Shown here in pieces: positions 1-12,376 of a DNA stretch of 64,000 bases (the stretch's first letter is position 1; each line of letters starts with the position of its first letter). Both the position numbers and the translations under genes were made by a program. The notes below the pieces were generated by a model. That model worked only from the letters and a program-made list of their open reading frames with translations. It ran no database searches and had not been told where the DNA came from. The DNA comes from Xestospongia muta (taxonomy: Eukaryota > Porifera > Demospongiae > Haplosclerida > Petrosiidae): the NCBI GenBank assembly GCA_963693285.1, contig OY848921.1, positions 7,081,229-7,145,228 on the forward strand, written 5' to 3'.

Positions 1-14
1 TAACAGATTCTTAA

Positions 15-2308
<2,294 letters not shown>

Positions 2309-2526
2309 TTGTCTTCTCTTTTTTGCTACTAACTTATTTACTAATGGTCTCTTTTCTCTCTCTCTGTCTCTCTCTCTCTCTCTTTTCTCTTTCTGTCAGA
2401 ATGCATGTTAGTTTATAATGTTTATAATTAAAACACAAATCTTTCAATTTGGAAAATAGGGACTTTCCAGTCTTAAAAACACATGTTGATTGTAGTAGTT
2501 TTGCAGATTTAGTTTAGACCTCTCTA

Positions 2527-2573
<47 letters not shown>

Positions 2574-2960
2574 GGCAAATAATTTGTATTTATATTTAGA
2601 ATATGATATAGGCACATTTTGAAGCAGCCAACTAAACAATGTTAATATACAATAAAAGGATATAATCTTATATCTATTATATTTTTCATTGTCTTTTTAT
2701 TACCACCATCCCATCCCCTTTGCAGAACACATATACATATTACATGCTGCATTGCCATGTTCAATGGATAACATAGTCTACTCAGCCAGACTTTAAACCA
2801 CATTCATTGTTAAGTGTGTCTTGCAATGTCGTTGCTTGGTTAACAAGTGTTGAACTTCACACTTCTTCTTTAGCACCCATAACTTAAACATCATTAGTTT
2901 AATAAAACTAGGCGTGACTGTGGTTTGCTGGACACGTGGTAATATATAGTAGTTTTGAAC
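2309..2960. other. Intergenic, SERCA 3' flank to helical gene
   Basis: No coding signal. It holds a short TC-rich patch (2355-2390), which follows the SERCA stop codon, and an (ATT)n microsatellite at about 2526-2573. Confidence 0.7.
2526..2573. repeat. (ATT)n microsatellite
   Basis: Sixteen or so uninterrupted ATT units in the SERCA downstream region. Confidence 0.95.
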
Positions 2961-4040
2961 ATGGCTAAGCCACTCAAAGACCAAAGCAATAAACTGAAAT
3001 CTCTCTTATCCTCTACTGTTGAGAGTATTAAATATACTACTGCAATTCGCTTTCAAGGGTCCTGCGCACTAGTTGAGTTTCCTGATTTACCAGCTCATAT
3101 AAAGAAAGCTAAAGGTCATGCTGGTACTTGGACTAGAGAAATATGGGAAGAAATTCAGAAAGTGTCTAAAGAAATCTTAGATTATGCTGATACGTTCATT
3201 AATGCCAGTAATAAACTTGTGGAATTGGTTCCTTCTCTAATGAAAGGAGATGAAACAGCAAAAGAAGAGTTTCTGCGTATGCTTAATGTTATTTTAATAG
3301 GAGCTCTTAAAAACCTCAGGGTTGTATTGGAGTCGGTTACAGTTGCTTTCAGTAAATTTCAGGAGAGTTTTCTAGCAGATGTTACTGATTTTAAGACAGA
3401 TGCTATTAAGGCTCAAATGACCTTTGAGTCAAAACAGCAGCAACTTACGAATCTCAATCGTGACATAGATGAAACAAGCAAGTCAGTCAGTAGTTTAGAA
3501 AGAGCCATGTTGGAAGAGTGCAGTGACATTTCTTATTTATATGGAATAGCATTTATGCTTCTACCTAATAATAGGGAAAATTATTCAGCAGTACCTCTTG
3601 TCGTTACAGCAATATCAGTTTCTAGTGCTTCCGGTAAAAAAAGCCACCTGGTATTTGAATATGCCCAAGAGTTAAAGAAAGAGCATGAAGTTCAAAAAAA
3701 GCTCTATGTTGCCAACAATAACATGTTAACACTTCAATTTGTAATGATTCAAATTTTATCGTTTTCAAATGCTGTTTGTGATGTTGTTGCTCATGCGCAA
3801 TCTCTGCAAGATGGATGGCAAAATATACAAGATGAGTTAGAGGATCTTGCACAAGCTGTGACTGACGTTAGTCCTCTTAAATGTGCCGATATTATTATGG
3901 AAAACATTAAGGCATCTATGCTAGAATGGGAAGAGATGAGAGCACGAATTCAGAAGATACTACCTCCTGGTTGTCAAATACATACAAAAAAGGTCAAAGA
4001 TTTCAATGAGTTCATTCATGCTATTGAGAATGAATGCTAA
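2961..4040 (+). CDS. Intronless all-helical protein, ClyA/Xax-like alpha-pore-forming architecture
   Basis: 359 residues from the ATG at 2961; the frame stays open upstream but without an ATG. There is no signal peptide. The protein looks almost wholly helical. Residues about 1-130 are an amphipathic bundle. A long charged helix runs about 140-188, followed by a hydrophobic patch at about 190-222 (SYLYGIAFMLLP, then VPLVVTAISV). A second long charged helix runs about 228-330. A hydrophobic tongue between two long antiparallel helices is the layout of alpha-pore-forming proteins such as ClyA, the Hbl/Nhe components and XaxA, and of Cry6-like proteins. I see no short diagnostic motif, so this rests on architecture only; a structural coiled-coil protein is the alternative. 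The gene has no introns, unlike the neighbouring SERCA. If the fold is right, a defence, prey or symbiont-handling role is possible, but that is inference. Confidence 0.5.
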   Translation: MAKPLKDQSNKLKSLLSSTVESIKYTTAIRFQGSCALVEFPDLPAHIKKAKGHAGTWTREIWEEIQKVSKEILDYADTFINASNKLVELVPSLMKGDETAKEEFLRMLNVILIGALKNLRVVLESVTVAFSKFQESFLADVTDFKTDAIKAQMTFESKQQQLTNLNRDIDETSKSVSSLERAMLEECSDISYLYGIAFMLLPNNRENYSAVPLVVTAISVSSASGKKSHLVFEYAQELKKEHEVQKKLYVANNNMLTLQFVMIQILSFSNAVCDVVAHAQSLQDGWQNIQDELEDLAQAVTDVSPLKCADIIMENIKASMLEWEEMRARIQKILPPGCQIHTKKVKDFNEFIHAIENEC

Positions 4041-4411
4041 AATACTAATGTGTGTGTGTGTGTTGTGTTGGTGGGTGTCTATATTTGTAGTTTATGTTAT
4101 TTTAGACAGTATTATGATTTGATGGGGACTTCGTATACTATAGTGAACCATTAGGTTAATTCATGCCACTAACTTCAAATTATGCAATTCATATAGACAA
4201 TTTTTTGATTATACTTAGTAATACTTTGCAAGGGTAGTTATTAACTAATAACATATTTTGATCATAATATTGACATATAGCTGATTTTTAAAAGAACTCC
4301 AGCAATTAGCTATATACTGTATTTAGAAAAAAGGTTAACAATAAACAATATGAAGCTAGTGGATGAGCAAGTAAACAACAAAAAAGCAATAAAATTAGAA
4401 GCAAATAGCAT
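4041..4411. other. Intergenic between convergent genes
   Basis: AT-rich 3' flanks of the helical gene and the first sulfatase. A short (TG)n patch lies at about 4050-4065. No coding signal. Confidence 0.6.
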
Positions 4412-5899
4412 TTAAACATTGACCCATGGTTGCCAATAGCCACCATGTGCCAATAAGTACTTGCAAACTTGCTGATCTTTTGGTATATCATCCTTATTAT
4501 GATAGCCTTGATCTTGCATATGTCTTGGTTCCTTAGAATAGCTATTATATCGTTCAAGCATCTTATCAAGGAGGTCGGGTTGTTTCTTTGAAAGGTCATC
4601 CCTTTCAGAAGGATCATTGACAATATCGTAGAGACAGTATGGGTCACAGTCAGGGCTGTCTGTTCCATTGTGACAAGGATAGTCTAATGGTGACCACATC
4701 AGACTGTCACAGTGAGTTTGTTGTGGTCCAACAATAAGTTTATAGTTGCCTACTATTATAGCTCCTTGATGTGTGTGGTATTTACTATAATCAAAGTCAT
4801 ATCCCAGTACAATCTCATCATGAGGTGTCTTCTCATTTTCTCCTGTTATAATAGGCCACACATCTATACTGTCTACAGGGAACTTTCCTGGACCAGAATC
4901 ATCTGGATCAACACCAGCTAGCTTACAGAATGTAGTGTACCAATCAGCAATGTGAATAAAACCTTGAGTAGACTTGCCTCTTCTTGACTCAGGTAAAAGA
5001 CCACCATTAGCAAAAGTTGAAACTCTAACACCTCCTTCAAAGAAAGTGTGTTTAGACCCTTTTAATGGATAGTTACTACCTTTACAATCAGCACCACCAT
5101 TATCAGCAGATACAATAAATATGGTGTTATCCCACATTCCCTTCTTCTTTAGGAGATCAACAACATGTCCAGTCACATTATCAGCTACACTGACCATAGC
5201 CTGAAGAATACGTCGTGTAGCACAAGTAGATTCTATTGGGTACTTATCTAGCCACTCTTTAGGTGCTTCTATTGGACTATGTACATTATGCAGTGGTAGA
5301 TACAGAAACAAGGGTTTGGAAACATCGTGATTGTTAAATATTTCAGTTAAATCATCACGATAAATGTATGAATCATATGTTCCATTACGAGTATCAGGGG
5401 CTTTGTTTTTCCAAAAATCAACAGCACAACCTAAGGTTTCATTAAAGTGCCCTTCACCTGCTTGAAGAAATCCTGAAGATGTATCAAATCCCCTATTAAC
5501 TGGAAGATAGGCTGGGTCATACAAACCTTGATGCCATTTACCAACCATGTGTGTTTTGTACCCAGCTGTCTTGAGCTTAGCTGGTAACATTGTCATGTTG
5601 ATATTAGTACCAACCATACCTGGAGGAGTAGGGTTCCACTGGTGAACATGATGAGGCCAACGTCCAGTTAGAAAAGATGCTCTAGAAGGTGAACAGTACT
5701 TAAAAACATAGTGTCGATCCAGGATAAGACCAGTCTTAGCTAGCATTTGAAAGTTGGGAGAGTAGATAGCTGGATTACGAAAACTAACATCAGCATATCC
5801 CCAGTCATCAACCAGAACAAAGACAATGTGAGGTTTGGTTGGGGCACTGTTAACAATAGCCACCACGATAAGGAAAGATAGTATAGTGTGAGTTTCCAT
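4412..5899 (-). CDS. ARSB-like: ARSB-like arylsulfatase, copy A
   Basis: A type I sulfatase that would hydrolyse sulfate esters, most likely on a sulfated glycan, in the secretory or lysosomal route. 495 residues in one exon, about the usual ARSB length. The start at 5899 is chosen because METHTILSFLIVVAIVNSA is a good signal peptide; an in-frame ATG 39 bp upstream only adds polar residues. The metal-binding pair D31-D32 lies in VDDWGYADV. C69 sits in CSPSRASFLTGR, the CxPxR motif whose Cys becomes formylglycine. Then follow K121/H123 (MVGKWH), H204-H207 (LHNVH), D266-N267 (ADNGG) and K283 (GSKHTFFEGGVR). All catalytic positions are kept, so it should be active if matured by a SUMF1-type enzyme. 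It is the outermost copy of the array on the left. The C-terminus is GGYWQPWVNV, with W-V where the others have W-K. Confidence 0.92.
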   Translation of the reverse strand: METHTILSFLIVVAIVNSAPTKPHIVFVLVDDWGYADVSFRNPAIYSPNFQMLAKTGLILDRHYVFKYCSPSRASFLTGRWPHHVHQWNPTPPGMVGTNINMTMLPAKLKTAGYKTHMVGKWHQGLYDPAYLPVNRGFDTSSGFLQAGEGHFNETLGCAVDFWKNKAPDTRNGTYDSYIYRDDLTEIFNNHDVSKPLFLYLPLHNVHSPIEAPKEWLDKYPIESTCATRRILQAMVSVADNVTGHVVDLLKKKGMWDNTIFIVSADNGGADCKGSNYPLKGSKHTFFEGGVRVSTFANGGLLPESRRGKSTQGFIHIADWYTTFCKLAGVDPDDSGPGKFPVDSIDVWPIITGENEKTPHDEIVLGYDFDYSKYHTHQGAIIVGNYKLIVGPQQTHCDSLMWSPLDYPCHNGTDSPDCDPYCLYDIVNDPSERDDLSKKQPDLLDKMLERYNSYSKEPRHMQDQGYHNKDDIPKDQQVCKYLLAHGGYWQPWVNV

Positions 5900-6009
5900 T
5901 ATTACGATCAGGGTGTGGCTCCTAGCGTTAACACCCACTCACACTGGGGTTTTTGAATTATGACATGACAGCAAATCAGAATTGTAATATTAGTTATATC
6001 AGTGGGTGG

Positions 6010-6556
6010 TAGTGAAGAATGGGATAACGCCATATTTATAGTATCTGCTGATAATAGTGGATCACATTGTACTAGTAGTAACTATACATTAAAAGGATGT
6101 AAGGGAACTTTCTTTGAAGGTGGTATTAGATTATTGGCCTTTGTTAATGGTGGTCTTTACCTGAGTCAAGAAGAGGGAAGTCTACTCAAGGTTTTATTCA
6201 CATTGCTGATTGGTGCACTACATTCTGTAAGCTAGCTGGTGTTGATCCAGCTGTTTCTGGTCCAGGCAAGTTTCCTATAGACAGTATGGATGTGTGGCCT
6301 ATTATAACAGGAGAAAATGAGAAGACACCTCATGACTTTGTCTATATGATATAGTGAATAATCCTAATGAACATCACGATCTTGCTAAAGAAAAACCTGA
6401 TATTTTGCAAGAAATTCTTAATCGCTAAATAAATTTTCTAAGGAGCCTTGAGATATGCAAGATCAAGGTCACCACTCTAACAATGAAATACATAATGAGA
6501 AAGATGCTTGATATGAAAGCACATGGAGAATATTGGTACCCATGGAAAGATAGCCT
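6010..6556 (+). pseudogene. ARSB-like sulfatase relic, C-terminal half
   Basis: Plus-strand remnant between two minus-strand copies. It begins at the equivalent of GMWDNTIF and keeps ADNSG and the KGTFFEGG lysine loop. It then shifts frame inside the NGGLLPESRRG block (LPE reads as YLSQEE), returns with KLAGVDP and VWPIITGENEKTPHD, has an internal deletion to the DIVN block, and carries stops before a C-terminus like GEYWYPWKD. No N-terminal half or CxPxR motif is present. Clearly dead. Confidence 0.88.
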
Positions 6557-7143
6557 TATAGGGTGGTACATGTACTCATAAAATACATATAAAGCAGTGC
6601 AGTAAAGTTAGCTAGAACTCATTATGTGTTATTAGTATTAATGCTACCATTGTCTAGTTTTTGAAAGAAGATTTTAATAAGTGATTGTTTTGATTTCTTT
6701 ACCACGAGGTGATTGTGATAGTTCTACGTGGATAAGTTGATCATGACTGTTCGTGTACTTAGCTCTGAGAATTATACAAAATATAATAATTCTATCAATT
6801 GTTCTAGACTAGCTTTAAGAATTGAATAAAACTTAACCATTTTCAAACAAAGAGAAAATGTTGTATAATAGTATGTAAAATTATAGCTATTCTATAAGTG
6901 GTAAAAGCAAGTTATACTTGTAATAGTCTCCATTCATGTTCTTTAGGATCATTATAGTATCCAAACTAAGATTTATGTGACTAAATTAAATGACGTGGAA
7001 AGGATTGCCATGATGTCAAATTTCTGAATACATAAGTCAGCATAATCATAAAAAATCAATAACATGACTATATGTATATATATGTATGTATGTACGTACG
7101 TATGTATGTATGTATGTATGTATGTATGTATGTATGCATGTAT
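6557..7143. other. Intergenic with (TATG)n repeat
   Basis: AT-rich, no coding signal. A (GTAT)n microsatellite occupies about 7078-7142, immediately beside the stop codon of the next sulfatase. Confidence 0.65.
7078..7142. repeat. (TATG)n microsatellite
   Basis: Tetranucleotide array, with two GTAC variants near 7093-7100, abutting the 3' end of sulfatase copy B. Confidence 0.95.
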
Positions 7144-8634
7144 TTAGGTATCAGCGTTCTTCCAAGGCCTCCAATATCCTCCATGTTTAGCCATGTATGT
7201 ACATGCATATTGGTCACGTGGAAGATCATTATTGTGGTAACCTTGATCTTGCATGTCTCTTGGTTCTTTAGAATATTTGTTATATCGATCTAACATCTGT
7301 TTTAAGATATCAGGTTGAGTGTTAGCGAGGTCTTGTCTTTCAGTTGGATCATTAACTATGTCGTAAAGACAGTATGGATCACAATCCTTACCTGTAGGCC
7401 CATTCTTGCAAGGATAATCCAGAGGGGACCACATTATGTTGTCATGGCCACCATTTTGATGGCCAACTATAAGTTTGTAGTTCCCAGCAATGATTGCACC
7501 AACTTCTTTTCGTTTTTCGGTATGTGTGAAGTTGTATCCCAATACAATCTCATCATGAGGTGTCTTCTCATTTTCTCCTGTTATAATAGGCCATACATCC
7601 ATACCATCAACAGGAAACTTGCCCGGACCAGAATCATCTGGATCAACACCAGCTAGCTTACAGAATGTAGTGTACCAATCAGCAATGTGAATAAAACCTT
7701 GAGTAGACTTGCCTCTTCTTGACTCAGGTAAAAGACCACCATTAGCAAAGGCCACCACACGCACTCCTCCTTCAAAGAAAGTATGCTTTGACCCTTTCAA
7801 AGGATAATTACTTCCAACTGCATCTGCTCCACCATTATCGGCAGACACCACAAATATTGTGTTATCCCACATTCCCTTCTTTCTCAGAAGCTCAACCACT
7901 AGTCCAGTAATATTATCAGCTACACTAATCATTGCTTGAAGAGTGCGTCGTGTCTGACATGTAGAATTTACTGGATATATATCTATCCACTCATCAGGAG
8001 CTTGAATTGGTTCGTGAACATTTTGAAGTGGTAAGTAAAGAAAGAAAGGGTCCTTTGGATTGTGGTTGCTGAAAATATCTTTTAAATCATCACGATAAAT
8101 GTAAGGAGCGTATGTTCCATTACGAGTATCAGGGGAATTGTCTTTCCAAAAATTTGTTGCACATCCCTCAACTTCTGTAAAATGATCCTCCATTGCAAAG
8201 AAGAATCCTGTTGATGTATCAAAACCTCGATTGATAGGTATGTAAGCTGGATCAAACATGCCTTCATGCCATTTACCTACCATGTGAGTTTTATAACCTG
8301 CTTTTTTCAGTTTAGCAGGTAGCATTGTCATGTTAAGATTAACACCAACCATATCACTAGGACCACCATTCCACTGGTGAACATGATGAGGCCAACGTCC
8401 TGTTAAAAAAGATGCTCTGGAAGGTGAACAGTACTTAAAAACATAGTGTCGATCCAGGATAAGACCAGTCTTAGCTAGCATTTGAAAGTTGGGAGAGTAG
8501 ATAGCTGGATTACGAAAACTGACATCAGCATATCCCCAGTCATCAACTAGAACAAAGACAATGTGAGGTTTGGTTGAGGCACAGATAACAGTATAGAACA
8601 GAGAAATTATCACACACAACAAGATATGAGCCAT
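7144..8634 (-). CDS. ARSB-like: ARSB-like arylsulfatase, copy B
   Basis: 496 residues, single exon. The signal peptide MAHILLCVIISLFYTVICA is followed by STKPHIVFVLV. D31-D32, C69 in CSPSR, MVGKWHEG, ADNGG and GSKHTFFEGGVR are all present. It differs from the others in the variable pocket: the sequence after HQW is NGGPSDMVGVNL, the tract after SSGF/STGF is FFAMEDHFTEVEGC, and the LHNVH motif is changed to LQNVHEPIQ. The substitution of the first His position (LQNVH) is unusual for this array and may alter substrate handling, while the second His is kept. It appears to be the most diverged intact copy and could have its own specificity. Confidence 0.92.
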   Translation of the reverse strand: MAHILLCVIISLFYTVICASTKPHIVFVLVDDWGYADVSFRNPAIYSPNFQMLAKTGLILDRHYVFKYCSPSRASFLTGRWPHHVHQWNGGPSDMVGVNLNMTMLPAKLKKAGYKTHMVGKWHEGMFDPAYIPINRGFDTSTGFFFAMEDHFTEVEGCATNFWKDNSPDTRNGTYAPYIYRDDLKDIFSNHNPKDPFFLYLPLQNVHEPIQAPDEWIDIYPVNSTCQTRRTLQAMISVADNITGLVVELLRKKGMWDNTIFVVSADNGGADAVGSNYPLKGSKHTFFEGGVRVVAFANGGLLPESRRGKSTQGFIHIADWYTTFCKLAGVDPDDSGPGKFPVDGMDVWPIITGENEKTPHDEIVLGYNFTHTEKRKEVGAIIAGNYKLIVGHQNGGHDNIMWSPLDYPCKNGPTGKDCDPYCLYDIVNDPTERQDLANTQPDILKQMLDRYNKYSKEPRDMQDQGYHNNDLPRDQYACTYMAKHGGYWRPWKNADT

Positions 8635-8778
8635 TGCTAAAGATGCATCACATGATCAGATTAATCATAATCATATCAATATGAATACAATCATATATTA
8701 TTATTTTTAAGGGCAATCAGCTTGTAGTAGTAAAGCACATATATATAAGTATGACCAGCTTAAAATTTTGTTTGCTCT

Positions 8779-10251
8779 TCAGACATTATCTTTCCATGGC
8801 TGCCAGTACCCTCCATGAGCTGTCATATATTGGCAAGCATTTTTATCAGATGGAACTTCTGCATCAGAGTGGTATCCCTGATCTTGCATATCTCTTGGTT
8901 CTTTAGAGTACTTGTTATAACGATCTAACAACTCTTTGAGTATATCTGGTTTCTCTTTACTGAGTTCATGTTCTTCTCGAGGATCATTGACAATGTCATA
9001 GAGACAGTATGGATCACAGTTCTCTCCTTTTGGTCCATCACTACAAGGATAATCTAATGGAGACCACATTAAATTGTCACAGTTTTCGCCTTGAGGTCCT
9101 ACAATTAATTTATAATTACCAGATATGATAGCACCTTTTTCAGAATAATTATAACCTAGTACAATCTCATCATGAAGTGTTGTTTCACTCTCTCCTGTTA
9201 TAATAGGCCACACATCCATACTGTCTACAGGGAACTTGCCTGGACCAGAATCATCCGGATCAACACCAGCTAACTTACAGAATGTAGTGTACCAATCAGC
9301 AATGTGAATAAAACCTTGAGTAGACTTGCCTTTAACATGTTCTGGTATATAACCTCCACTAGCAAAAGCTAGAGCTCGAACACCACCCTCAAAGAAAGTC
9401 CCCTTACTTCCTTTAAGAGGATGATTGCTGCCTTCACAAGCTGCACCACCATTATCAGCAGATACCACAAGTATTGTGTTATCCCACATTCCTTTTTTCT
9501 TCAGAAGGTCAACAACATGTCCAGTTACATTGTCAGCTACACTCACCATAGCCTGAAGCATACGTCGTTTCTCACATGTAGAATTTACTGAATACTTATT
9601 CAACCATTCTTTTGGAGCTTCAAATGGACCATGAACATTGTGTAGTGGTAAATACAGAAAAAGCGGTGAGTCAACATCATGATTTTTAAAAATTTCTGTC
9701 AGATCATCACGATATATGTAAGAGTCATATGATCCATTGCGTAAGTCATTGGCGTCATTTTTCCAAAAATCAACAGCACATTCTCTTTTTTCTGTGAAAT
9801 GATCTTCTGCTCCACTCATAAAACCAGATGATGTGTCAAATCCTCTATTTATTGGTAAATATTTTGATTGATAAAACCCTTCATGCCATTTACCTACCAT
9901 ATGAGTTTTATAGCCTGCCTTCTTTAACTTAGCTGGTAGCATTGTCATATTGATATTGGCACCCACCATGAAATTAGGATGTATATTGTATTGGTGAGCA
10001 TGGTGTGGCCAACGTCCAGTTAAGAAAGAAACACGTGTTGGTGAGCAGTACTTGAAGACATAGTGACGATCCAGGATGAGGCCAGTCTCAGCTAGCATTT
10101 GAAAGTTGGGTGTGCTTATAGCTGGATTACGGAAGCTCACATCAGCATATCCCCAGTCGTCAACCAAAACAAAGACGATGTTAGGTTTTGTTGGGGCACT
10201 GGTAACAGTAAAAATCAAAGAGAAAAACACACCTATCTTAAGAATAGCCAT
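8779..10251 (-). CDS. ARSB-like: ARSB-like arylsulfatase, copy C
   Basis: 490 residues from the ATG at 10251. The frame is open for another 62 codons upstream, but the signal peptide MAILKIGVFFSLIFTVTSA supports the inner start. The active-site motif reads CSPTRVSFLTGR, with Thr for the usual second Ser, which still satisfies CxPxR. The stretch after FFEGGVR is divergent (ALAFASGGYIPEHVKGKS), where nearly all other copies have an almost identical NGGLLPESRRGKS block; this copy has escaped homogenisation there. Its NPAISTPNF segment is shared only with copy I. Its C-terminal third (DGPKGENCDPYCLYDIV) closely matches copies F and G, which suggests a mosaic gene. Confidence 0.92.
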   Translation of the reverse strand: MAILKIGVFFSLIFTVTSAPTKPNIVFVLVDDWGYADVSFRNPAISTPNFQMLAETGLILDRHYVFKYCSPTRVSFLTGRWPHHAHQYNIHPNFMVGANINMTMLPAKLKKAGYKTHMVGKWHEGFYQSKYLPINRGFDTSSGFMSGAEDHFTEKRECAVDFWKNDANDLRNGSYDSYIYRDDLTEIFKNHDVDSPLFLYLPLHNVHGPFEAPKEWLNKYSVNSTCEKRRMLQAMVSVADNVTGHVVDLLKKKGMWDNTILVVSADNGGAACEGSNHPLKGSKGTFFEGGVRALAFASGGYIPEHVKGKSTQGFIHIADWYTTFCKLAGVDPDDSGPGKFPVDSMDVWPIITGESETTLHDEIVLGYNYSEKGAIISGNYKLIVGPQGENCDNLMWSPLDYPCSDGPKGENCDPYCLYDIVNDPREEHELSKEKPDILKELLDRYNKYSKEPRDMQDQGYHSDAEVPSDKNACQYMTAHGGYWQPWKDNV

Positions 10252-10510
10252 AATTGGAGGTCTTTGTGTCACATGATTATTGGTAAGAATAATCATTACA
10301 ATTATGAATATTACAATTCTTGTACAATAAGCATGAGCTTTTTGTATAGTAAAGAAATCAGTCTGATTAACATAGAAAAAGCATTTTGAGTAAAAGTAAA
10401 GTGATAATGCATTGTAAATGATAAATTGTTTAAACAATAATGCAGCATGTGGAGTTAACAGCTAAACTATAGCTTGTGTTCAAGAATGCATCATACATGT
10501 AACTACAAGA

Positions 10511-11980
10511 TCAGTCTTTCCATGGCTGCCAGTACCCTCCATGTGAATTCATATAGTGACAAGCATCTAGGTCATTAGGAACTACTGTGTGGTAGCCTTG
10601 ATCTTGCATATCTCGAGGCTCCGTAGAAAACTTGTTATAACTATTGAGCAGTTGTTGCAAAATATCAGGTTTTTCTTCAGCAAGATCATGATGTTCATTA
10701 GGATCATTCACTATATCATATAGACAATGTGGATCACAATCTGGACCATTTGGTCCATCAGTGCATGGATAATCAAGAGGAGACCACATCAAACTGTCAC
10801 AATCAAAGCTTTGTGGACCAACAACAAGTTTATAGTCACCCATTATTAAAGCTCCTTGATGGCGCCTATTAAAGTCATATCCCAGTACAATCTCATCATG
10901 AGGTGTCTTCTCATTTTCTCCTGTTATAATAGGCCATACATCCATGCTATCCACAGAGAACTTTCCTGGACCAGAATCATCAGGATCAACACCAGCTAGC
11001 TTACAGAATGTAGTGTACCAATCAGCAATGTGAATAAAACCTTGAGTAGACTTGCCTCTTCTTGACTCAGGTAAAAGACCACCATTAGCAAAGGCCAGTG
11101 ATCGAACACCACCTTCAAAGAAGGTTCCCTTACAACCTTTTAATGGATAGTTACTACCACTACAAGGAGCACCACCATTATCAGCAGATATTACAAATAT
11201 GGTGTTATCCCACATTCCTTTCTTCTTTAGTAGATCAACAACATGTCCAGTCACATTATCAGCTACACTGACCATAGCTTGATATGTACGACGATTTTCA
11301 CATGTTGAATTCACTGAATATTTATTTAACCATTCATCAGGAGCTTGTAATGGAGTGTGTACATTATGTAATGGTAGATAAAGAAAGAATGGTTGTGTTG
11401 GATCATGTTGCATTAGTATATCTGTCAGGTCATTCCTGTAAGTATAGGCATCATATGTACCATTACGTGAGTCTGGAGACTGATTTTTCCAAAAGTCAAT
11501 AGCACAGCCAACTTTTTGATCCATGTGGTCCTCTCCACCTCCAAGAAAACCACTAGATGTATCAAATCCTCTGTTAACAGGTAGATATTCTGACTTGTAA
11601 AAACCTTCATGCCACTTACCAACCATATGAGTTTTATAACCGGCTGTTTTAAGCTTTGCTGGTAGTAGTGTCATATTAATATTGACACCAACTAATCCTG
11701 TTTGTGGTGGATTCCATTGATGTGAGTGATGAGGCCAACGTCCAGTTAGGAATGATGCTCTAGAAGGTGAACAGTACTTAAAGACATAGTGTCGATCCAG
11801 GATAAGACCAGTCTTAGCTAGCATTTGAAAGTTGGGAGAGTAGATAGCTGGATTACGAAAACTAACATCAGCATATCCCCAGTCATCAACAAGAACAAAG
11901 ACAATATGAGGTTTGATTGGGGCACCTTGTACAAGCAATAACAATGATGCTATTACTGCAGTTGCTAATACTGAAGACAT
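10511..11980 (-). CDS. ARSB-like: ARSB-like arylsulfatase, copy D
   Basis: 489 residues, single exon, signal peptide MSSVLATAVIASLLLLVQGA. C70 lies in CSPSR; D32-D33, GKWHEG, SADNGG and GCKGTFFEGGVR are intact, with GCK rather than GSK in front of the TFFEGG loop. The middle part (FYKSEYLPVNRGFDTSSGFLGGGEDHMDQ) pairs this copy with F, while the C-terminal part (DPNEHHDLAEEKPDILQQLL) pairs it with copy H and the 30746-32239 copy. The divergent partner downstream of its promoter side is a set of short relics on either strand. Confidence 0.92.
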   Translation of the reverse strand: MSSVLATAVIASLLLLVQGAPIKPHIVFVLVDDWGYADVSFRNPAIYSPNFQMLAKTGLILDRHYVFKYCSPSRASFLTGRWPHHSHQWNPPQTGLVGVNINMTLLPAKLKTAGYKTHMVGKWHEGFYKSEYLPVNRGFDTSSGFLGGGEDHMDQKVGCAIDFWKNQSPDSRNGTYDAYTYRNDLTDILMQHDPTQPFFLYLPLHNVHTPLQAPDEWLNKYSVNSTCENRRTYQAMVSVADNVTGHVVDLLKKKGMWDNTIFVISADNGGAPCSGSNYPLKGCKGTFFEGGVRSLAFANGGLLPESRRGKSTQGFIHIADWYTTFCKLAGVDPDDSGPGKFSVDSMDVWPIITGENEKTPHDEIVLGYDFNRRHQGALIMGDYKLVVGPQSFDCDSLMWSPLDYPCTDGPNGPDCDPHCLYDIVNDPNEHHDLAEEKPDILQQLLNSYNKFSTEPRDMQDQGYHTVVPNDLDACHYMNSHGGYWQPWKD

Positions 11981-12376
11981 AATGTTTGTAAAAGTTATTA
12001 CTTAATGTTACATAACACTTGTGTGATCACAGTATGAATATGCCATAAATGTCTGTCAGTATAGGTCATATTAATTATTCATTGTTCACAGTAGTAATAT
12101 TAATTAATCTATGTCAAATGTGATTAGTCTTAACACACAACTCAATACGTGTGGATTAAATTAGTTACATTGAACTCTAAAATTAATGATGACAGCTATT
12201 TTTTGTGAGTATGCTCTGTTGATATAAATAGCAAATATATTATGAAAACAATATATCCTTTAATTGTGTAGTTTTGTAATTAATTGTTTCTAAAATACAA
12301 AACATGAACATCCTAACTCCATCTTTAATAAAAGTCCATAATACAAAACAGCAATTTCATTTATTATATAAATGAC
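11981..12376. other. Intergenic, upstream of copy D
   Basis: AT-rich sequence with no coding signal; it contains the presumed promoter of copy D, but I recognise no element. Confidence 0.55.

Noticed and set aside
11284..11502. Recurring plus-strand frames beginning MYDDFHMLNSL
   Set aside because: Antisense shadows of a conserved sulfatase stretch; they recur at 16169 and, reversed, at 13672 for that reason only.
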